Assembly: GCA_965228905.1 (NCBI GenBank)
Contig: CBDDII010000002.1
Location: forward strand, 1,116,001-1,180,000
Length of the DNA: 64,000 nt
Direction: 5' to 3'
Source: CALKXV01 sp965228905
Lineage (GTDB): Bacteria; Pseudomonadota; Alphaproteobacteria; Rhodobacterales; Rhodobacteraceae
A program made the position numbers and the translations under genes. Under the pieces are notes generated by a model. That model did not search any database, had not been told where the DNA came from, and saw only the letters and a program-made list of their open reading frames with translations. Positions 8,686-15,454 of this stretch are shown here, one piece after another. Within the stretch, counting starts at the first letter, position 1; the number at the start of each line of letters is the position of its first letter.

Positions 8686-9483
8686 TTACTGCTGAGCGAC
8701 CTGAACTTCGACGGTCAGCGATTCGCCGCTGCCGCCGCTTTGGCGCCCAGTTACTGGCGCAGCATCCCGGTAATCAAGCCCTGTTGCAACGCGGACGTAT
8801 CTTTGATCCGGGGAAATGCCGTTCGAGACATCAAAGCCGACCCAGCCGATCCCATCGAGGTGGGCTTCGGCCCAGGCGTGGGTCGCGTCCTGTTCGATCC
8901 GGTCGTCCATCATCAGGTAGCCCGAGACATATCGCGCCGGGTGGCCCATTTCGCGGGCGCAGGCGACGAAGATATGGCTGTGGTCCTGGCAGACGCCCTT
9001 TTTGGCTGCGATGGCCTCTTCCGCGGTGGAATCCGCGTCCGAGGTGCCGGGGATGTAGTCGACTTCTTCGCCGATGAGGTTGGAGAGGTTGTGGAGCCTT
9101 TCAAGCTCTTGCTCGCCCTTGACCCTGCGAAGCAATGCGCGACACTCGGTCCCCGGTTTTGTCAGCGCGGTGTTTTGCAGGTAGAGCCAGAGCGGGGATG
9201 GGCCGGGGTGTTTGCCGACGATCCCGTTGCTTTCCAGGACTTCGACCGTACCGGCAGAAGCGACCACCAGTTCCTGTGTGTCTTTTTCAAAACTGACCAG
9301 ATCGACCTTGTTGTTGTGATGATCGTGGAACGACAACTCCAGCTTTCCGCCGGTGACCTCGGTGTTCCAGTCGATCACGGTTTGCTGGTGGCTGGATTTC
9401 GGCGTCATCCGAAGCTGCTGCAACCCGTAGGAAACGGGTTCGTCGAAGCGATAGCGTGTCGTATGTCGAATGTGCAGTTGCAT
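8686..9483 (-). CDS. Transglutaminase-like protease of the Anbu cluster
   Basis: A 265-residue protein with the bacterial transglutaminase N-terminal domain (IRHTTRYRFDEPV...) and a papain-like core. The catalytic triad can be read as Cys165 (KKGVCQDHSH), His202 (ATHAWAEAH) and Asp218 (GWVGFDVSNG). Bacterial members act as peptidases or amide-bond transferases in the cytoplasm. It starts three bases after the alpha-E gene and ends ten bases before anbu, so the set is one transcript. Length is normal. Confidence 0.9.
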   Translation of the reverse strand: MQLHIRHTTRYRFDEPVSYGLQQLRMTPKSSHQQTVIDWNTEVTGGKLELSFHDHHNNKVDLVSFEKDTQELVVASAGTVEVLESNGIVGKHPGPSPLWLYLQNTALTKPGTECRALLRRVKGEQELERLHNLSNLIGEEVDYIPGTSDADSTAEEAIAAKKGVCQDHSHIFVACAREMGHPARYVSGYLMMDDRIEQDATHAWAEAHLDGIGWVGFDVSNGISPDQRYVRVATGLDYRDAAPVTGRQSGGSGESLTVEVQVAQQ

Positions 9484-9486
9484 GGC

Positions 9487-10434
9487 CTATTCGTAGAACC
9501 GGTAGTCGGTTTCAATTTGTTGTCCAAGACGGCGAAGATCGTGAAGGAAAGCCTGCAGGTATTCGTGCAGGCCGCGGTCGAAGATCTCATCCACGTCGCA
9601 GGATAGGTATTCGGTGATCAGGTGTTGCGAATTCTGGTAGGACGGCAGGTCTTCGTCGGTGTCGGCACCAAGGTAGCCGAGATTGGCACGTATCTTGCGC
9701 AGGCAGAAGACAAGGCTTCGCGGCATCCGTCCGTTCAGGATCAGGAATTCGGTGATCGACCAGGACGAGATCGCGCCGCCGTATTCCATTCGGTAGCCGC
9801 CGCGCCCCGAAACCGACAAGAGGATGGTTTCCCATTGGACATTGTCGATGGCCGAGCCGACGGCGGTGGCCGAAGGCAACAGGACATAGTATTTCACATC
9901 GAGGATGCGCGCGGTGTTGTCGGCCCGTTCCATAAAGGTGCCGAGGCGGGCGAAATCGTAGATGTCGTTCCTCAGAAGCGTGCCATCGGTCGCGCCCCTT
10001 ACAAGCGCCGTGCGCTGGCGGATCATCTTAAGGATACCCGGCAGGTCACGTTCGTTCACCTTGCGGGTCAGTGCCTTGTTGGCGTCCATGTGGCAGGAGT
10101 TGAGCGCCTCCCAGACATCTGCGGTCAACCCGGTACGCACCATGCGGCCGTTCTGCCGGGCTGCGGCAAGAGCAGAGCGCACCGACGACGGATTTTCCGG
10201 CGCGCGCAACATCCAGTCGATGGCGGCGTCCTTGGTGACGGCGTCGTGTGCCTCGCTATAACTTTCCAGGGCTCCGGCGGTTTGCAGGATGGATGTCCAT
10301 TCCTCGTCCGGGTTGCCGAGGCGGGTGAGGGCGATGCGCTGGCCGGTTTCGATCAGGCGCGTGATATTTTCTGCCCGCTCGAGGTAGCGGTACATCCAGT
10401 AAAGCCCGTTTGCCGTTTTTGCGAGCATGATCAA
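9487..10434 (-). CDS. Alpha-E domain protein
   Basis: A 315-residue alpha-helical protein of the alpha-E (DUF403) family, recognisable from the start MLAKTANGLYWMYRYLERAENITRLIE and the segment TFMERADNTARILDVKYY. The domain regularly accompanies the circularly permuted ATP-grasp and transglutaminase genes and is sometimes fused to them. Its role is unknown; a scaffold or helper of amide ligation has been proposed from genomic context. Its ATG overlaps the ATP-grasp stop by four bases (ATGA), indicating translational coupling. Confidence 0.9.
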   Translation of the reverse strand: MIMLAKTANGLYWMYRYLERAENITRLIETGQRIALTRLGNPDEEWTSILQTAGALESYSEAHDAVTKDAAIDWMLRAPENPSSVRSALAAARQNGRMVRTGLTADVWEALNSCHMDANKALTRKVNERDLPGILKMIRQRTALVRGATDGTLLRNDIYDFARLGTFMERADNTARILDVKYYVLLPSATAVGSAIDNVQWETILLSVSGRGGYRMEYGGAISSWSITEFLILNGRMPRSLVFCLRKIRANLGYLGADTDEDLPSYQNSQHLITEYLSCDVDEIFDRGLHEYLQAFLHDLRRLGQQIETDYRFYE

Positions 10435-11855
10435 TCCCGTAGCACCCAGGTGTCTTTGGTTCCCCCACCTTGGGAGGAATTGACAACCAGCGAGCCTTTC
10501 TTGAGTGCGACGCGCGTCAGGCCGCCGGGTGTCACGCGAATGCGGTCGGGGCTGACAAGGACGAAGGGGCGCAGATCGACGTGACGCGGCGTGAGGCCAG
10601 TGCGCGAAAAGATCGGCACGGTCGAGAGCGATAATGTCGGCTGCGCGATATAGTTACCGGGTTTCGCGGTCAGCTTCTTTCGGAAGGCTGCGATGTCCTT
10701 TTTCGTGGCGGTCGGGCCGATCAACATGCCATAGCCGCCCGAGCCGTGGACTTCCTTGACGACAAGGTCGTGAAGATTGTCGAGGACATAGGCAAGTGCA
10801 TCGGGTTCCGAGCAGCGCCAGGTCGGCACGTTCGGCAAAAGCGGCGTTTCACCGGTGTAGAAGCGCACGATCTCGGGCATGTAGCTATAGATCGCCTTGT
10901 CATCGGCGATGCCGGTGCCGGGTGCATTGGCGATGGTGATCCCGCCTGCGCGGTAGACATCCATGATGCCGGGCACGCCAAGCACGCTTTCGGGGTTGAA
11001 ATTCAGGGGATCGAGGTAGTCGTCGTCGATCCGTCGATAAAGCACGTCGATCGGCTTGTATCCCCGTGTCGTGCGCATCGCGACCCGGCCATCGACAACC
11101 TGCAGGTCCGACGCCTCGACCAGTTCGACGCCCATCTGGTCGGCGAGGAAGGAATGTTCGAAATAGGCCGAATTGTAGATGCCCGGTGTCAGGATCGCGA
11201 TGGTCGGATCTCCCCCGTCAGAAGGCGGGGCGGCGGCGGCGAGAGAGCGGCGCAAATCACGCGGATAGTTCTGAACCGGGGCCACGCGGCTGCGCGAGAA
11301 AAGTTCGGGGAACATGTGGAGCATGGTTTCCCGGTTTTCCAGCATGTAGCTGACGCCGGACGGTGTACGGGCGTTGTCTTCCAGCACGAAGAACTCGTTC
11401 TCGCCGGTGCGCACCAGATCGACGCCCAGGATATGGGTGTAGACGCCGCCGGGTGGGGTGACGCCGATCATATGCGGCAGGAACGCCTCGTTCCGGCTTA
11501 TCATCTCTTCGGGGACGATCCCGGCGCGGATGATTTCCTGGCGGTGATAGATGTCGTGGAGGAAGGCGTTGATCGCGCGGACCCGTTGTTCGATGCCTTC
11601 GACAAGGTTCTGCCATTCGCGGGCGGCGATGACCCTTGGCACGATGTCAAAAGGGATCAGGCGCTCTTCGGCCTCGGCGCGGCCATAGACGTTGAAGGTG
11701 ATACCGGTGAGGCGAAAAAGTTCGTCAGCCTCCTTCTGCTTGGCCCTGAGGCGTACCGGGTCTTCGCTTTCAAGCCATTCGAATAGCTCGGCGTAGGGGG
11801 GGCGAAGTTGTTGATCTGGCCCCCACATTTCGTCGAATACGGGTGTGTCGTTCAT
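10431..11855 (-). CDS. Circularly permuted type 2 ATP-grasp protein
   Basis: A 474-residue protein with the permuted ATP-grasp domain (DUF404/DUF407 type). Typical segments are ITFNVYG, FLHDIYHRQEI, VTPPGGVYTHILGVDLVR, FFVLEDNARTPSGVSYMLENR, NAPGTGIADDKAIY and VVKEVHGSGGYGML, which build the nucleotide and metal site. ATP-grasp enzymes form amide or peptide bonds through an acyl-phosphate. Together with the alpha-E, transglutaminase and Anbu genes it is predicted to make or process a peptide tag or peptide product. It is the first gene of the cluster. No promoter motif was clear in the 155 bases upstream. Confidence 0.9.
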   Translation of the reverse strand: MNDTPVFDEMWGPDQQLRPPYAELFEWLESEDPVRLRAKQKEADELFRLTGITFNVYGRAEAEERLIPFDIVPRVIAAREWQNLVEGIEQRVRAINAFLHDIYHRQEIIRAGIVPEEMISRNEAFLPHMIGVTPPGGVYTHILGVDLVRTGENEFFVLEDNARTPSGVSYMLENRETMLHMFPELFSRSRVAPVQNYPRDLRRSLAAAAPPSDGGDPTIAILTPGIYNSAYFEHSFLADQMGVELVEASDLQVVDGRVAMRTTRGYKPIDVLYRRIDDDYLDPLNFNPESVLGVPGIMDVYRAGGITIANAPGTGIADDKAIYSYMPEIVRFYTGETPLLPNVPTWRCSEPDALAYVLDNLHDLVVKEVHGSGGYGMLIGPTATKKDIAAFRKKLTAKPGNYIAQPTLSLSTVPIFSRTGLTPRHVDLRPFVLVSPDRIRVTPGGLTRVALKKGSLVVNSSQGGGTKDTWVLRD

Positions 11856-12010
11856 TCCTGTAACCCTAGCCTAAGCTGGTTTGTTGGCAAGTATAGGCCG
11901 ATTCCGGCCGCTCCCTAGGACAAAACGCCGTTCGGAAACAGGGTTTTGCGCCCAATTTTTGAGCAAGGCTGAGTCGTGAGTGTGTGCGAGGCGGGCAAAG
12001 CGCTCCGGAT

Positions 12011-12580
12011 TCAAGGGGCTCCGTGCAGGAAACGCTGCCACGTGCCGATAAGGCCCTGCGCTTCGCCGGCCAGTTCGCTGGCCAGCGAAATGACGGTTGG
12101 CTTGGGTGCGCTCAAGGTCGCCTGCACCATATCTTCGGAGACTTCTAAGGTCGCGTTGTGCTTTTGGGCGAGGTGCCGCATTGCCGTGTTTTCGCGGGCA
12201 CAGACCAGGTACATTTCCTGAATGCCCCGGTTTCGGGCGATGGTGATGAGGCGCGTCAAAAGCAGGTCGCCCAGCCCCGCATTCTGCCATTCCGGTTCGA
12301 CGGAAAGCGCGATCTCGGCCGTGGCGGGCCAGGCTGCGATCAGGCGGCGCAATTCGGCGACGGCGCGCAGTTCCTGGTCGATGAAAGCGCCGCAAACCTC
12401 GCTGTCGAAGCCGACCACGTGGCTGGCATAGTCGCGCACCGCGCTGTCACTGATGGTGTTTCCAAAGCGAGATCGTCGGGTGGGGGCGTCAAGGCGTAGG
12501 AAATGGTCGCGAATGGCGGCCAGATCGGGAGCCCACAGGTGACGTATGACCGGATTTTGCCTGTCTTTGATGTCGTGCAT
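12011..12580 (-). CDS. GNAT-family N-acetyltransferase
   Basis: A 189-residue acetyltransferase. The acetyl-CoA pyrophosphate loop is visible as VEPEWQNAGLGDLLLTRLITIARNRGI (motif A, Q-x-x-G-x-G form) around residues 95-121, followed by MYLVCARENTAMRHLAQKHN (motif B). The substrate is unknown. The coding region lies downstream of the two CCUCCUCCC hairpins and the DUF1127 pair on the same strand, so read-through from the stress-type promoter is possible. The extension after motif B is about 40 residues and shows no recognised domain. Confidence 0.85.
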   Translation of the reverse strand: MHDIKDRQNPVIRHLWAPDLAAIRDHFLRLDAPTRRSRFGNTISDSAVRDYASHVVGFDSEVCGAFIDQELRAVAELRRLIAAWPATAEIALSVEPEWQNAGLGDLLLTRLITIARNRGIQEMYLVCARENTAMRHLAQKHNATLEVSEDMVQATLSAPKPTVISLASELAGEAQGLIGTWQRFLHGAP

Positions 12581-12680
12581 GGCTCGGAACTCTCAAAATC
12601 AAACGGGTCGTTCGGACTTAAAGGTGCGTTGCGAGATGCCGTCTGTGTCCGGAATTTCTTTCCGGATCGTTTTGGGATTT

Positions 12681-12717
12681 GGGCCAGCACCAAGGGAGGA
12701 GGAGATGGTGCTGGCCC
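12681..12717 (-). ncRNA. CCUCCUCCC-loop hairpin RNA (CcsR/cuckoo type), copy 2
   Basis: On the minus strand a perfect 12-base stem (GGGCCAGCACCA arm and its complement) carries a 13-base loop that reads TCTCCTCCTCCCT. In Rhodobacter sphaeroides the CcsR1-4 small RNAs have the same CCUCCUCCC loop and are co-transcribed downstream of a DUF1127 gene (ccaF1). The same arrangement is seen here. The exact ends of the processed RNA cannot be told from sequence. Confidence 0.75.
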
Positions 12718-12753
12718 TGTTGCCGCGCCAGTGACGTTCAGCGGCGCTGCGGT

Positions 12754-12792
12754 TTGTGCCAAAAGCCCAGGGAGGAGGAAGGGCTGGCACAA
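12754..12792 (-). ncRNA. CCUCCUCCC-loop hairpin RNA (CcsR/cuckoo type), copy 1
   Basis: On the minus strand the stem TTGTGCC(A)GCCC / GGGC(TTTT)GGCACAA holds a 12-base loop reading TTCCTCCTCCCT. It is 45 bases downstream of the second DUF1127 stop codon and 36 bases upstream of the next hairpin. The stem sequence differs from copy 2 while the loop is the same, which points to selection on the loop. The loop is complementary to Shine-Dalgarno-like GGGAGGAGG sequences. Confidence 0.75.
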
Positions 12793-12837
12793 TTCGGTGT
12801 CACGCGGGCAGCTTTCGTGCCGCGTATGGGAATTTCG

Positions 12838-13101
12838 TTAGTCGGCTTTGCCGTCGGCCAGGATACATTCCGTGGCGTAAGTGTATATATCGGAACGTTT
12901 TATTCCGATTTCATCCAGTTGAGCGTCGGTCAGCGTGTTCAACACCGACGCCATCCGTCCAATCTGGACCGTTTGAACCATCGCCTTGGTGCGGCTGCGG
13001 AAAGCTGTCCACAGGTGCGAAAGCGTTGTCTTGATGTCGGAAAGGCGTGTCCGCGACCCAATCGAATGGCCGAGACCTGCGTTTGTCGAGCTATGCGCCA
13101 T
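12838..13101 (-). CDS. DUF1127 protein (second of two, CcaF1-like)
   Basis: An 87-residue protein whose C-terminal 40 residues carry the DUF1127 signature (RMASVLNTLTDAQLDEIGI, then KRSDIYTYA). Small DUF1127 proteins are arginine-rich RNA-binding or RNA-turnover factors in alphaproteobacteria; CcaF1 of Rhodobacter sphaeroides affects maturation and turnover of CcsR RNAs. The ATG at 13101 is chosen because GGGAGAG stands seven bases before it; a GTG at 13107 is the alternative. It overlaps the end of the upstream DUF1127 gene by about 11 bases and is followed by two CCUCCUCCC hairpins. Confidence 0.85.
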   Translation of the reverse strand: MAHSSTNAGLGHSIGSRTRLSDIKTTLSHLWTAFRSRTKAMVQTVQIGRMASVLNTLTDAQLDEIGIKRSDIYTYATECILADGKAD

Positions 13102-13315
13102 AAGCACTCTCCCAAGCCAGTTGTTTGATGTTCGAGCGTGCGATGCCCAGGTCGGCGAGATCGCGATCCGTGAGAATCGAAAGCTCGTGAAGGGTGGCCC
13201 GATAGACCTTGCGGCGCTCCATGGCCGTTTTGAATTCGTCCCGCTTGCGGCGGATAAGCGACATAGCGCCTAAAAGTTCGCCGGTGTGAGCAGGAAATTT
13301 AGCTGTTTGTATCAT
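13091..13315 (-). CDS. DUF1127 protein (first of two)
   Basis: A 74-residue basic protein. The C-terminal half (RATLHELSILTDRDLADLGI, then ARSNIKQLAWESAYG) is a DUF1127 domain. The ATG at 13315 is preferred over the in-frame ATG at 13321 because GAGGA lies six to seven bases before it, whereas it nearly touches the earlier codon. The gene heads a leftward transcript with the second DUF1127 gene and the RNA hairpins. Stress-sigma (RpoH) control is known for the Rhodobacter sphaeroides counterpart, but no matching promoter was proven here. Confidence 0.82.
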   Translation of the reverse strand: MIQTAKFPAHTGELLGAMSLIRRKRDEFKTAMERRKVYRATLHELSILTDRDLADLGIARSNIKQLAWESAYGA

Positions 13316-13334
13316 GCTCATTCCTCGGTTCTTG

Positions 13335-13364
13335 CTGCGATGCAGTATTTGTGCTGCACTGCAG
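13335..13364. promoter_or_regulatory. Two tandem CTGC..GCAG inverted repeats, possible LysR site
   Basis: CTGCGATGCAG (13335-13345) and CTGCACTGCAG (13354-13364, a perfect palindrome around one base) are centred 19 bases apart, about two helical turns. They lie in the divergent region between the DUF1127 pair and the lysR gene. Tandem dyads spaced like this are typical of LysR-family autoregulatory sites. The assignment to the adjacent regulator is inference. Confidence 0.45.
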
Positions 13365-13379
13365 AAGTAGTGCGAACCT

Positions 13380-13392
13380 ATAGCGCTAACAA
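13380..13392 (-). promoter_or_regulatory. LacI-type half-site resembling the sites before the two sugar ABC operons
   Basis: The minus strand reads TTGTTAGCGCTAT. Its first eleven bases fit the TTGWTARCGCT pattern found at 29595 and 48077. It may be a chance match, since the genes here have no sugar link. It contains the palindrome TAGCGCTA. Confidence 0.25.
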
Positions 13393-13446
13393 CACTCCGA
13401 ACGCGCATACCTGGTGTGATTATTTGGAATAGGAGGCTCGAAGCAG

Positions 13447-14361
13447 ATGGACATGTCCGCGCAGATGCTGCTTTTCGCCAAGGTTGTTGAACAAGGGAGT
13501 ATCTCGGCGGCGTCGAGAAAGTTGGGGCAAACACCTTCGGCAGTAAGCAAGCAGATTGGACTATTGGAAGACCAAGTGCGTCACCGGTTGCTGAACCGGA
13601 CCCGCACTGGCGTATCACCGACCGCAGAAGGTCTTGATTTCTATGTGAAATGCAAGGCGCTGGCAGAAAAGTTTCACGAGGCCGAGGCGCATATCCTGAG
13701 CCTTGATGGCCATCCCCGTGGCAAGTTGCGGGTGGCTTCAAGCGTTGCCTTCGGAAAATCGCAACTGGTGCCGGTCTTGCCGAAATTCCTGGCCGCATAT
13801 CCGGATATCCAGCTTTCGCTTGAGATCACGGATCGCAATATTGACCTTGCGGAAGAAGGGTTCGACGCGGCCATCTGCTTTGGCGAGCAGCACAGGAAGC
13901 CGGATATCGTCGTGCGCAAGTTCATGCCGAGCAAACGTCTTTTGTGCGCCTCTCCGGCCTATCTGAAGCGGAAAGGGACTCCGAAGAATTTTGCCGATCT
14001 CGCAGGTCACGAGTGCCTGAGAATCGCCGGCGAAGACAAACGCAACGATTGGTCGCTTGGTGGCATTGGCACGAACAAGGGAATCGAGATCAACGGGGCA
14101 TTCGAGGGCAACAGCACCGATGTCCTGTACCGCGCAGCACTTGCCGGGTTGGGGATCGCGCGCTTGCCCTGCTATCTGGTGTCCCGTCAGCTTGACTCAG
14201 GCGAGTTGGTGCGGGTGCTGCCGGAGTACGAGATCGAAAGTGCGGGGCTTGCTGTCTTGTTTGCAGAGCGCCGCAACCTCGCGCCCAAAGTCCGTGTTTT
14301 CATTGACTTTCTTGTCGATGAGTTCCGCCATGGTGCCAGCGAGCAGATCGCGGCAGAATAG
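13447..14361 (+). CDS. LysR-family transcriptional regulator
   Basis: A 304-residue regulator. The N-terminal winged helix-turn-helix is clear (VVEQGSISAASRKLGQTPSA, then VSKQIGLLEDQV; residues 13-44), followed by the substrate-binding fold with GKLRVASSVAFGKSQLVPVLPKFL. The region around residues 180-190 (AGHECLRIAGEDKR) matches the LysR subgroup typified by DmlR/PtxR-like proteins. The ATG follows GGAGG with suitable spacing. It is divergent from the DUF1127 pair and convergent with the cysG-like gene. Its target is unknown; the tandem dyads upstream suggest autoregulation. Confidence 0.9.
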   Translation: MDMSAQMLLFAKVVEQGSISAASRKLGQTPSAVSKQIGLLEDQVRHRLLNRTRTGVSPTAEGLDFYVKCKALAEKFHEAEAHILSLDGHPRGKLRVASSVAFGKSQLVPVLPKFLAAYPDIQLSLEITDRNIDLAEEGFDAAICFGEQHRKPDIVVRKFMPSKRLLCASPAYLKRKGTPKNFADLAGHECLRIAGEDKRNDWSLGGIGTNKGIEINGAFEGNSTDVLYRAALAGLGIARLPCYLVSRQLDSGELVRVLPEYEIESAGLAVLFAERRNLAPKVRVFIDFLVDEFRHGASEQIAAE

Positions 14362-14368
14362 GCGGCGA

Positions 14369-15439
14369 TCAGGCCGTGGCGCGGGTTGGCAAGTTGGTTT
14401 TTGCGGGGGTGGTACGTGGTTTCACCGAAGCGCTTTCGATGCGCGCTGAAGTGCCGGGGACGATTTCAACGTCGATTCCGACGGCCATCAGCACGTCGGC
14501 CTCTTTCGCACTTTGGGCGATACTGTCGGACCCGCTTGTCAGGCGAACCACGCGCTGACCGCGTCTTGCGGCTTGAGTCAAAAGCTGAGCGATCCTGTTC
14601 TGTGGCCAGGCCTGACAGCCGGGGCGATTGCCGATGTAAACCCGTTCCGCGTCGCGGCGAGCGAGTTCGAGGATTTGCGGGTCGGTCAGCCGGTCGTAAA
14701 AGATGACATCGGCCTCTTGCAGGCGCTGAACGCCGCGCAGGGTGACAAGGTCGCTTGCCCCCGGTCCGGCATCGACAATGGCGACGGGGCAGGGTGCGGC
14801 TTCGGCGAAGTCACCGGTTTCAATGGCTTTCTTGAGGGCGCGGGCGGCGGCGGATTCTTCCCCCTTGCGGTGTTGGGCGCGGATGGGCCCCGAGAAGACC
14901 CATCTCCAGAGATCGCGGCGCTGGCGGGGGGCAAGGCGGCGGGCCGCCAGATCGCGCAGCCGTCCGGCAAGGGAAGCAAGGTCGCCAAGGCGTGGTTCCA
15001 GCATGTCTTCCAGCCGGGTCTTGATCTGACGGGCCAGAACCGGGGCGGTGCCTTCGGTGCCGATGGCGACGACGACAGGGTCACGGTCGACGATGGAGGG
15101 TGTGATGGCGTCGCAGAGGTCTGGTTGATCGACGACGTTGACAACTGTGCCCGCCGATTTGGCCAGCGCGTGGAGAGAAGTATCGGTCGCGGGGCAACCG
15201 GTGGCGATGAAGACAAGCGCTGCCTCGGCAAAGTGTTCCGACCCGATTGGCCCGTCATGCCAGTCGATGCGCCCGGATGTGGCGAGGGACATAAGCTCGC
15301 CGTCCAGTTCCGGGGCCAGCACCACGATACGGGCCTCGGTCTTCAGCATGAGGCGGCATTTCTGGGCGGCCTGTTCGCCGCCGCCCGCGATCACCACTTT
15401 GCGGCCGGTCATTGTCAGGAACATCGGAAAGGTCTTCAT
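14369..15439 (-). CDS. CysG-like siroheme synthase with a degenerate, truncated methyltransferase half
   Basis: This 356-residue protein has a normal CysG N-terminal half: the NAD-binding GGGEQAAQKC around 19-28 and the dehydrogenase/ferrochelatase region, residues 1-200. The C-terminal uroporphyrinogen methyltransferase half starts normally (DAGPGASDLVTLRG, FYDRLTDPQILELARRDAERVYIG). The SAM-binding block then reads VVRLTSGSDSIAQSAKEAD instead of the usual VVRLKGGDPFVFGRG-type motif. The protein ends soon after VPGTSAR, about 100 residues short of full CysG. It probably keeps only precorrin-2 oxidation/iron insertion for siroheme. It is the last gene of the nitrate operon, 15 bases after nasA. 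Confidence 0.8.
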   Translation of the reverse strand: MKTFPMFLTMTGRKVVIAGGGEQAAQKCRLMLKTEARIVVLAPELDGELMSLATSGRIDWHDGPIGSEHFAEAALVFIATGCPATDTSLHALAKSAGTVVNVVDQPDLCDAITPSIVDRDPVVVAIGTEGTAPVLARQIKTRLEDMLEPRLGDLASLAGRLRDLAARRLAPRQRRDLWRWVFSGPIRAQHRKGEESAAARALKKAIETGDFAEAAPCPVAIVDAGPGASDLVTLRGVQRLQEADVIFYDRLTDPQILELARRDAERVYIGNRPGCQAWPQNRIAQLLTQAARRGQRVVRLTSGSDSIAQSAKEADVLMAVGIDVEIVPGTSARIESASVKPRTTPAKTNLPTRATA

Positions 15440-15454
15440 GGTCTTTCCTTCGTG

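Noticed and set aside
8437..9606. 389-residue plus-strand frame across the Anbu and transglutaminase genes
   Set aside because: It crosses two certain genes on the opposite strand and has no family resemblance.
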